Shown here: one piece after another, positions 1 through 7,239 of the stretch
Layout: each line of letters starts with the position of its first letter
Position numbering within the stretch: the first letter of the stretch is position 1
Origin: a virus
Virus record (IMG/VR): IMGVR_UViG_3300042511_000879
Span: 124,001-188,000 of that record
DNA: 64,000 nucleotides
Direction: 5' to 3' (one strand)
Position numbers and translations under genes: made by a program
Notes under the pieces: model-generated
Databases searched by the model: none
What the model saw: only the letters and a program-made list of their open reading frames with translations
Told to the model about the DNA's origin: nothing

Positions 1-747
1 TTTATTACATTCACCTGACATAATGGTTCCTTTTCTTCCCATTAGGTAATTTGCTGCTGCCGTCATTTCAGCAGAGAAGTATTTGCTTATATCAAATTTA
101 GGTTTTCCAGCAGAATATCCTGTTAGTTTATCGATTCTTGATAGCGTATCACTAATCTCTCTCCAAAATTCAAAGTTACTAACTTTTGATTTTACACCAG
201 CTCTAATCGCTGAATTTCCATTACTATAATCTTTAACTTCAAAAGCATCTTTGTTGTTAATAATAACATCATAGCTCTCTCCACCACCTTGAATTACTGC
301 ACCTTTAATTAACCATGCAATAAGGGCTTCTCCTTTTCCAAGTCCTGTTGGCTTTTGGTCGAATAATTTACCAAGTACTGAATTTCTGTTTGAATACATC
401 GAAACGGTTAAGTCCTTTGGTGCAATTGCTGAATATAAATATTTTGCTAGCTCTACTGACTCTTTTGGATTCAGTGATGCAAAATAATTTAGAATGAAAG
501 TTGTTGGAATTCCATTTGGATAGTTTTTTGCAAACTCTTTATAATCTACAATTTTTCCTTGTGAGTTAATTGCATTAATTAGAGCCATATTTCCATGAAG
601 AGAACCTGGATTATCTACCTCTCCTTGCATACTATCTGCATTAACCTTTTCATTTAATGTTAAATCAAAAGAATTCACTATTGCAGAATCTATTGATGTG
701 TTTAATGCCGCTTCAAAACGGGCTTTAAAATCTCCTACTGTACTCAT
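1..747 (-). CDS. Hypothetical protein, C-terminus beyond left edge
   Basis: ATG at 747; the frame stays open to the left edge, so about 249 N-terminal residues are visible. I do not recognise the family. Around residues 157-170 the protein has GESYDVI followed by FEVKDYS, a D...ExK spacing like the metal site of PD-(D/E)XK nucleases; this is only a resemblance and no other nuclease feature is clear. It starts a few bases after the HAD gene on the same strand and is probably co-transcribed with it. Confidence 0.75.
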   Translation of the reverse strand, partial: MSTVGDFKARFEAALNTSIDSAIVNSFDLTLNEKVNADSMQGEVDNPGSLHGNMALINAINSQGKIVDYKEFAKNYPNGIPTTFILNYFASLNPKESVELAKYLYSAIAPKDLTVSMYSNRNSVLGKLFDQKPTGLGKGEALIAWLIKGAVIQGGGESYDVIINNKDAFEVKDYSNGNSAIRAGVKSKVSNFEFWREISDTLSRIDKLTGYSAGKPKFDISKYFSAEMTAAANYLMGRKGTIMSGECNK

Positions 748-753
748 AATTTT

Positions 754-1305
754 CTAGTGTTTAGCAAGATGTGTCTTGATCGTTGTACCAAGTTCACTCT
801 CTAGTTGTTTTATTAGTTTTATATTGTTTCTATCGTCGTCGAAGAACGTGATATCCGTGTAACCCTGGTCAATAAACCAGCGCATTGCATCCTGTTTTCT
901 TTGTTGTATGTTTCCGGTAAGTCCGTGAACTGGGTCATTAACTGCCCAAATTAGTTTTTTATCGATATGGAATCCTAAGTGAAAGCGGAACCATTCATAT
1001 ATCATCGATTGATTATCTCTAGCAGTAATAACTCCAATCGCAACTCCATTCTTGTAGTTTGTTGTAAGTACCTTAAAGTATTTATCGATTAATCGCCCAG
1101 CTTTCATAATCTCTAAGGATCTGAATTGGTCAAAGTTAACCAAGTGGTTTTGACCCTTCTCGTAAGAGTTAAACTCTTCTGGAGTCAGTTCAAAGGATTT
1201 TCCGGTCTTGGTATCAGTGACTACGATTTTAGCGGGTGTAATTGCTATTGTATCATCAATATCAAAAATAAGGATTTTATCAGTAGTATACTTTTCGTTT
1301 AACAT
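754..1305 (-). CDS. HAD-superfamily phosphatase
   Basis: 183 residues. HAD motif I is DIDDT at residues 15-19 (nucleophile Asp and general acid Asp), motif II is the Thr of GVITARD near residue 93, motif III a Lys in QQRKQDA, and motif IV is FFDDD near residue 155. These are the four catalytic motifs of the family, so phosphatase activity is likely; the substrate cannot be read from sequence. Phage HAD proteins of this size commonly act on nucleotide or RNA 5'/3' phosphates. A GATATATAA promoter-like motif lies about 20-30 nt upstream. Confidence 0.8.
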   Translation of the reverse strand: MLNEKYTTDKILIFDIDDTIAITPAKIVVTDTKTGKSFELTPEEFNSYEKGQNHLVNFDQFRSLEIMKAGRLIDKYFKVLTTNYKNGVAIGVITARDNQSMIYEWFRFHLGFHIDKKLIWAVNDPVHGLTGNIQQRKQDAMRWFIDQGYTDITFFDDDRNNIKLIKQLESELGTTIKTHLAKH

Positions 1306-1322
1306 GACATTTGATATTATTT

Positions 1323-1337
1323 AGTATTATATATCAA
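1323..1337 (-). promoter_or_regulatory. Late-type promoter motif
   Basis: On the minus strand the sequence reads TTTGATATATAATAC, 20-30 nt before the start of the HAD gene. The same GATATATAA core recurs before fibre, leader-bearing and lysis genes in this window. Confidence 0.4.
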
Positions 1338-1350
1338 ATTTTAGTAATGT

Positions 1351-1581
1351 TTAAGCTTGCAAATCGATATTTGGCTCTTCTAAAAAGTCTTCATTGATAT
1401 TTTCAGCGTATTCATTGATATTTTCAATGTATACTATATTAAAAAAAGATAATCTTTGTTTTAATTCATTTAGTGAATTAAAATACTCTAGATGCGGCTG
1501 ACCTGTTTCTACTACCTGGCCTTCTAAAAGTTCTCCATAATGAAAAACATCGGTTTCGTTGTGCGCTAAAAAATATCTCAT
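1351..1581 (-). CDS. Small hypothetical protein
   Basis: 76 residues, acidic C-terminal half with two ENINE repeats. Its start overlaps the stop of the BspA-like fibre gene by 4 nt, which implies translational coupling and a possible fibre-assembly or accessory role (inference). No family recognised. Confidence 0.65.
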   Translation of the reverse strand: MRYFLAHNETDVFHYGELLEGQVVETGQPHLEYFNSLNELKQRLSFFNIVYIENINEYAENINEDFLEEPNIDLQA

Positions 1582-4373
1582 ATTTGTCCTCCATCTATTA
1601 TTGTCCAGTTATTTGGAGCTGATGTTAATATTGCTCTTTCTGGAGCTGCAGCTGCACTATATTTAGTTGTTCCAAAGCTAATTACTTTATTTGCAAGAAC
1701 TGGTCTAGATGACCAGCCTTCAAGTAAATTATCGTAGTCTGTAGTTGATAATCCTATTCCATCTGCGAAGGTTTCGTTTAATATAGTAGAAGAATTAAAT
1801 GAGGTTACCAATGAAACATTCCAAGAATTAAGATTTTGATTAAAACTAGCAGCGTTATAAAACATAGCAGTCATATCTGTAACTTTAGCAGTATTCCAAT
1901 TTCCAATGTTTTGGTTAAACTGGCTTACAGCGTTTCCTGTCTTATTAAAAAACATATATGACATATTAGTAGCCTCCAAAGTGTCCCATGCATTATATGT
2001 AGAAGCTCCAATAGTAACACTAAATGTTCTTAAATTTTGATTAAATAATGGTTGATTTTTAAACATATTTAAAAACGTTTTTACTTTTGATGTGTTAAAA
2101 TTTCTAATAGAATTAAATGAAGAATTATTAAATACTCCTTGTGCATCAGAATTTAATAAATTTGCATTAAACATACTCGACATATCTGTTACGTTTAGCG
2201 TGTCCCACGCAGTGTATGTAGAAGCTCCAACTGTTACTTGTTTTGTTCCTACGCTTTTATCATAAAGAATTTGTCCTCTAAACATGCTCTGCATTGTAGT
2301 AACTTTTGATGTGTTCCAATTATCTATATTCTGATTAAAAATTCCGGTATTACGATAAACACCAAAGACATTAGACATATTCGTTACATTTAATGTGTCC
2401 CATGCAGTATACGTAACGCCATTAATAGTAGTTACTGTTGTGTTTATATCGCGATTAAATAATGGTTGATTTTGAAACATTGCAGCAAATGTTGTTACTT
2501 TTGATGTATTCCAATTACCAATAGCTGAACTGCCTCCACTATTAAATACCCCGCTAAGTGTATTTGCTGTAGTATATGCATTAAGCATACCAGACATGTT
2601 TGTTACATTTAATGTGTCCCACGCAGTATACGTAACACCATTAATAGTAGATACCCTTGTTCCAATAGGTTGATTAAATGATTGTTGACAATTAAACAAA
2701 CTTGCCATTGTAGTAACCTTTGATGTGTTCCAGTGTTTAATTGAATCGCTTCCACCATTATTAAATGATCCCGCCCGTACTGAGCTATTACTGGTGAAAG
2801 CATTAGATAAACTCGTAACATTTTCAATATTCCATGCGGTATATGTATTACCGCCAACCGTTACTACTTTGGTTCCAACATCTTGATTAAAAAATGCCTG
2901 TCTTTGACAAAAAGCAACAAGTGTTGTAACTTTAGACGTATTCCAGTTTTTAATACTATTTGAGCCTCCATTATTAAATATCCCAAAAGAATCTGCGGTA
3001 TTTAAGAAAGAATTGAACATAAATGACATAGAAGTTACGTTTAACGTGTCCCATGCTGTGTAAGTAACACCATTTACGGTTACTACTTTGGTACCAATAT
3101 CATAATTAAACACTGGATTACCCGAAAACATAGAGTTCATTAATGTTACCTTAGACGTATTCCAATTCTTAATACTGTCTGAACCTCCATTATTAAACTT
3201 GCTAGGAGGTACAGCAACCCCTGTAGCAGCGGCACTTTGGAACATACTACTCATATCAGTTACATTTAAAGTATCCCAGGCAGTATAAGTAACGCCGTTC
3301 ACGGTTACAACTTTAGTTCCGATATCTTGATTAAACGCAGTATTTCTTGCAAACATTGCTGACATATTTGTAACTTTAGAAGTATTCCAGTTACTTATTG
3401 GCTGGTTAAATGACGTATAAGTTCCACCTGGCACCGTTCCATCTGCTCCAAACATAAACCTCATAGAAGTTGCGTTTGACGTGTCCCATTTATTAATATC
3501 GGGACTACCTCCGTTGTTAAACTTAGCAGCGTGTACAAACATTAATTCAAATGTAGTAACATTGGAAGTATTCCAATTACTGATATTGTCATCAAAATTA
3601 ATATTGCCATCAAAGACTGAAAACATGTTTGTAATACTTGATGTATTCCATTCATTAATCCGATTAACTCGTACTAAACGAGTACAAGAGTGAAGCAGTC
3701 GAAAAAAACTCGTCATTCCAGTTGTGTCAAGAACATCTCTTACATTATCCAGCATTAAATTACCACAACCCATAAATATGGCAGTGTTATCTCCTGGTCT
3801 TAAAGGACCCCACCATCCAATTGATAAAATCTTAAGTCTATCTCCAGTATTATTAAATGTCCATCCTGTTACAGTTCCTGCTATATAAACATTATATGTT
3901 CCTGTTGTTGCGTAAGTATGCGTTGTTTGTGCTTGGTCCCAGGTTGTTATTGTATCTGATGTTCCATCGCCCCAATAAACAGTACAATTGTAAGTACCGG
4001 TACTAACTAATGGTAATTTGAATTGTGCTGCAGTACTACTACCAGTCGATATGTTATCAGTTTTGATTACGAAATTAAAAGAATTTCTAATAGTAAAAAA
4101 GTTACTTGTAGATTTAACACTACCCTTGGAGTTGGTTGCTTTAACTACACATCTTAATATTCCATTACTAATGTCCGGAAGTGTGTAAGTGTTTGCAGTA
4201 GCTCCTGATATTGGGCTACCCTCTAAAAACCATTGGTATGTATATGTTGATGTTGGACCGTCAAATACACCATCAGTTACAGATAGCACTGAACCAATCG
4301 ATGTATTTCCACTTACTACCGGAGCGGCAATAAATTGTCCCTGTTTTTTTCTAGATGATATTATACGTCTCAT
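1578..4373 (-). CDS. BspA-like (DUF285) repeat adhesin / tail fibre
   Basis: 931 residues. Residues about 15-95 look like an Ig-like domain (ends in CVVKATNSKGS). Residues about 96-190 are PKD-like (YWGDGTSD, HTYATTGTYNVYI). From about 200 to 900 there are a dozen BspA/DUF285 leucine-rich-type repeats built on WNTSKVTxMxxMF and AWDTLNVTDMSSMF with FNQ/FNNGG spacers. This domain mediates surface binding in BspA-type proteins of Bacteroidota and mycoplasmas. In the context of a 20-kb block of fibre genes it is best read as a host-binding tail fibre or head adhesin. It overlaps its neighbours on both sides by 4 nt. There is no signal peptide, consistent with a virion protein. Confidence 0.85.
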   Translation of the reverse strand: MRRIISSRKKQGQFIAAPVVSGNTSIGSVLSVTDGVFDGPTSTYTYQWFLEGSPISGATANTYTLPDISNGILRCVVKATNSKGSVKSTSNFFTIRNSFNFVIKTDNISTGSSTAAQFKLPLVSTGTYNCTVYWGDGTSDTITTWDQAQTTHTYATTGTYNVYIAGTVTGWTFNNTGDRLKILSIGWWGPLRPGDNTAIFMGCGNLMLDNVRDVLDTTGMTSFFRLLHSCTRLVRVNRINEWNTSSITNMFSVFDGNINFDDNISNWNTSNVTTFELMFVHAAKFNNGGSPDINKWDTSNATSMRFMFGADGTVPGGTYTSFNQPISNWNTSKVTNMSAMFARNTAFNQDIGTKVVTVNGVTYTAWDTLNVTDMSSMFQSAAATGVAVPPSKFNNGGSDSIKNWNTSKVTLMNSMFSGNPVFNYDIGTKVVTVNGVTYTAWDTLNVTSMSFMFNSFLNTADSFGIFNNGGSNSIKNWNTSKVTTLVAFCQRQAFFNQDVGTKVVTVGGNTYTAWNIENVTSLSNAFTSNSSVRAGSFNNGGSDSIKHWNTSKVTTMASLFNCQQSFNQPIGTRVSTINGVTYTAWDTLNVTNMSGMLNAYTTANTLSGVFNSGGSSAIGNWNTSKVTTFAAMFQNQPLFNRDINTTVTTINGVTYTAWDTLNVTNMSNVFGVYRNTGIFNQNIDNWNTSKVTTMQSMFRGQILYDKSVGTKQVTVGASTYTAWDTLNVTDMSSMFNANLLNSDAQGVFNNSSFNSIRNFNTSKVKTFLNMFKNQPLFNQNLRTFSVTIGASTYNAWDTLEATNMSYMFFNKTGNAVSQFNQNIGNWNTAKVTDMTAMFYNAASFNQNLNSWNVSLVTSFNSSTILNETFADGIGLSTTDYDNLLEGWSSRPVLANKVISFGTTKYSAAAAPERAILTSAPNNWTIIDGGQI

Positions 4374-4618
4374 CCAAGTAATGGTGCTAAATAGTCTGCG
4401 ATTGCCGCTTCTGTTGCATATGGTACTGCAGCATCATCTTGAAAATCTGTAAAATTTATTATAGTCAGCGTGGAGATATTAGTAACTCCTGTGTGAATTA
4501 ATGTAACTGATGTTGCAGTAAACTCTAAAATTGAGTAAAGCGCTGCATTTCCATATGTAGTTGTTCCATCTGTTTCTATTCTTAGTTGATTATCAACCTT
4601 CCAAACTTTTGTTGCCAT
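4370..4618 (-). CDS. Small hypothetical protein in fibre operon
   Basis: 82 residues, Thr/Ile-rich and beta-prone, ending in DYLAPLLG. Its stop overlaps the start of the BspA-like gene by 4 nt. No family recognised; position suggests a fibre-associated or baseplate-decorating role. Confidence 0.65.
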   Translation of the reverse strand: MATKVWKVDNQLRIETDGTTTYGNAALYSILEFTATSVTLIHTGVTNISTLTIINFTDFQDDAAVPYATEAAIADYLAPLLG

Positions 4619-4656
4619 CTTTATTGTTTTAAGTATTTTTATAAAGTATTAATTAA

Positions 4657-4670
4657 CTTATATATCTGTT
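4657..4670 (-). promoter_or_regulatory. Late-type promoter motif
   Basis: Minus strand reads CAGATATATAAGTT about 45 nt before the 4370-4618 gene; matches the recurrent GATATATAA core and could start the BspA fibre transcript. Confidence 0.4.
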
Positions 4671-4685
4671 TAATTCGATGTACGA

Positions 4686-5066
4686 TTATAGTATTATTGC
4701 ATTGCGAGGAGGATCAGGCACGGTCACTGTAATAGAAACTGGATTTTTTAGTGCTTCTATTTGATTTGCAATACTAGTTTCTATTGCTAATACCTTCTCT
4801 TCTCCCATTGCTGCTTTTGTCCAAGCAACTGTTTGCTCACTTGTAAGTTCATTAAAAGGTATAAAATCTGCAACGTTTTCTGTATTTAATATTTGCATTC
4901 CAAAACTAGATGCTGTAATTGGTGTTGTTGAGTAATTTATTCCTCCTATTACATTATAATGTACATTGTGTATTACATTAGTGTAATCTCCTAGCGTCGG
5001 ATATATGTCAACCCTATTGCAATTCCAATTGTAGATAATTTCTGAAATTTCGGTTTGTTCTGGCAT
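4686..5066 (-). CDS. Fibre-associated small protein, paralogue A
   Basis: 126 residues. It aligns by eye with the adjacent 5077-5460 product: both share a start of NW, a central VIxNxHxxxxG...S segment, then DFxPxNxxTS and a helical C-terminal half with I-Q/L repeats. I read them as tandem duplicates of a short family often found next to phage fibre genes. Function unknown. Confidence 0.7.
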   Translation of the reverse strand: MPEQTEISEIIYNWNCNRVDIYPTLGDYTNVIHNVHYNVIGGINYSTTPITASSFGMQILNTENVADFIPFNELTSEQTVAWTKAAMGEEKVLAIETSIANQIEALKNPVSITVTVPDPPRNAIIL

Positions 5067-5075
5067 TTTTGTTTA

Positions 5076-5090
5076 ATTATATATTTGATT
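5076..5090 (-). promoter_or_regulatory. Late-type promoter motif overlapping a stop codon
   Basis: Minus strand reads AATCAAATATATAATTA. The TAA inside it is the stop codon of the 5077-5460 gene and the motif lies 10-20 nt before the next start. Confidence 0.3.
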
Positions 5091-5460
5091 CTATTATTGG
5101 AGAACTAAAAAGTGGTCCCATAATTGTGGTAGGACTAATTAATAAAGCTATTTTCCCCTCTAGATTTGTTTTCATCCAATCCAATTTAGATATTTGGGTT
5201 TCTTCTCCTGGTAGAGTTTCTGGTATGGCTCCTAAGATTGATTCTAACCAACCTTCTACATCTGATGTTGTTACATCATTATAAGGAGTAAAGTCTTCAG
5301 GATTTGGTTCTCCTATTGTGGTTACTCCATACATTTCAGATGTTATTCCATTTTCATCTGTAGCACGGTATCTCCAGTGAATATTTTGGATTACGTCCGA
5401 TAATCCGTCTAGGCTTACAGCTCTTTCTACAGCTGGAATTGTCCAATTAAATGTTATCAT
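5077..5460 (-). CDS. Fibre-associated small protein, paralogue B
   Basis: 127 residues, tandem paralogue of the 4686-5066 product (shared VIQNIHWRYR / VIHNVHYNVI segment, then DFTPYND / DFIPFNE). Both copies are intact, so they may form a heteromer or have diverged for different fibres. Function unknown. Confidence 0.7.
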   Translation of the reverse strand: MITFNWTIPAVERAVSLDGLSDVIQNIHWRYRATDENGITSEMYGVTTIGEPNPEDFTPYNDVTTSDVEGWLESILGAIPETLPGEETQISKLDWMKTNLEGKIALLISPTTIMGPLFSSPIIESNI

Positions 5461-5478
5461 TTTTATTATTTATTTTTA

Positions 5479-7239
5479 TTAATTAACGTGTGAATATTTG
5501 TAAATGTCTCCATTATAAACGCAGAAGTATACGTCGTATCCGGTTACAGTTGATACAATACAAGTATCTGTCCAATTTCTAGGTGTTAGTCCTAGGGCAG
5601 TAAATTGAGGGCCTTGACCACCACTACCAAAATCTCCAGGTCGGTATTGCCTAATGTCTCCAGTAGTTGTGGAACTTGATTCTCCAGTCCACATGTCGGT
5701 ATTTGGTGCTATACTAAATCTTTTTGAATATGAAAATATGCTCGCATATTCAAACGTTGATGAAGCTGCTGGTTTTACGTACATTCCGGAACTTCCTGCA
5801 CTAACATATATGTCTCCATTAGCTGCAGTGGCCATACCTTCCCAGTTTCTAATAGTCTGTCCTGTTGTTGTAAATGTTGTTGCTCCAGATGGTTGTTTAT
5901 AAATATCTCCACCATATACACTAGCATAAATATCCCCATTTGGTGTTGCTGTTATACCATTCCAGTTTCTAATAGTCTGTCCTGTTGCAGTAAATGTTGT
6001 TGCTCCACTTGCTTGCTTAAGTATATCTCCAGTATATAGTGCATAATACATGTCTCCATTGGGAGCACCTGCGAAACAACCTGCTCCGGGTATAGTCTGT
6101 CCTGTTGCTATAAATGTGCCACTAGCTGCGGATTTTTTATAGATAGCTCCAGTACTAATGGAAGCATATATATCTCCATTAGCCGCGTCTCCAATAGACG
6201 TCCATGTTCTAGAAGTTTGACCTAACGGAGAAAGACTTGGAGTACTCCAACTATTTCCTTGTGATATATAAAATGTAGCCGAAGCTGCGGATTCGTTACC
6301 TGATAAATCAACAGCAGTAACCCACCAAGTAATTGGGGCGCCACCACCAAAACCTCCAAAGAATGTATTGCTAATGCGCATTGCACTTTTTCCAACAAGA
6401 TAAGATCCTATGGTATCATAACGCGTCGGAAGAGAAATATTTCTTGGTCTAGTATATTTTCCTAAAGTAGAAAATAGTATAGGGAATATTTTAGGTACAA
6501 TATGAATTGTCTGTACTGTAAAACTTCCAGATTCCCTAACATATAGGTTATAGTGATGCAACATATCATTGTCAGTTGAAGGATCCCATGTAAAATCAAT
6601 ATACCTCGTAGTACCTCCAATTATAGACTTTGCTCCCGTAAAGTTAGGAGGTGTTGATGGAGCCACATTAGGACTTTCATAAACTGAAGTATAAATTCCT
6701 TGAATTATGCTAGATTCGTCTATATAATATATAAGGGGATTTGTCCCTCCTTGTCGTTGATACCATCCTTGAGAATATGTTTCTTCTACTCCAAACCCAG
6801 AAGCACCTCCAGTATTACTACCATATACTATTGAACCTACTACCGGTGGGTTATCTGTTACCCAAAATGATACAAAAAGCGAATCATTTTGAACTAATGG
6901 ACCGCCGTAATCGGTATGTTTATAAGAAACGTATTTGGCCACGATTGTATCTGCAACCGTAGAATATATCCATGAATTTGTTGGGTCTATATTTATTCCG
7001 TAATATACCAATGGAACTCCACTTGCCCAAGCACTTTTAGGAACTAATTGTAAACTCCCATACGTACTTAAATTACTTGCATTAAGGCTATATTTTGCCT
7101 GCATAGCAGTTTTATCCATACATTGATTAGCCGCAGGAAGTGTTGTAAAATGAGACTGACCCGACAGCAGAGGAATTCCACTCGTCGAGGCATCTAGATA
7201 ACTAACCATTTGATTACTTGCAACATCATTCCATGCCAT
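5479..7239 (-). CDS. Tail fibre with FN3-like domain and propeller-like repeats
   Basis: 586 residues. The N-terminal ~190 residues are unassigned. Residues about 195-325 resemble a fibronectin type III domain (FTWDPSTDNDMLHHYNLYVRE and ITWWVTAVDLSGNES). From about 340 to 586 there are five or so repeats of about 45 residues with the pattern NGDIYxSxxxGxIYK...FxxTGQTxRNW, typical of a tachylectin-like or other beta-propeller. Such propellers bind glycans, so a receptor-binding role is likely. Its start overlaps the stop of the S74 fibre gene by 1 nt. Confidence 0.75.
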   Translation of the reverse strand: MAWNDVASNQMVSYLDASTSGIPLLSGQSHFTTLPAANQCMDKTAMQAKYSLNASNLSTYGSLQLVPKSAWASGVPLVYYGINIDPTNSWIYSTVADTIVAKYVSYKHTDYGGPLVQNDSLFVSFWVTDNPPVVGSIVYGSNTGGASGFGVEETYSQGWYQRQGGTNPLIYYIDESSIIQGIYTSVYESPNVAPSTPPNFTGAKSIIGGTTRYIDFTWDPSTDNDMLHHYNLYVRESGSFTVQTIHIVPKIFPILFSTLGKYTRPRNISLPTRYDTIGSYLVGKSAMRISNTFFGGFGGGAPITWWVTAVDLSGNESAASATFYISQGNSWSTPSLSPLGQTSRTWTSIGDAANGDIYASISTGAIYKKSAASGTFIATGQTIPGAGCFAGAPNGDMYYALYTGDILKQASGATTFTATGQTIRNWNGITATPNGDIYASVYGGDIYKQPSGATTFTTTGQTIRNWEGMATAANGDIYVSAGSSGMYVKPAASSTFEYASIFSYSKRFSIAPNTDMWTGESSSTTTGDIRQYRPGDFGSGGQGPQFTALGLTPRNWTDTCIVSTVTGYDVYFCVYNGDIYKYSHVN

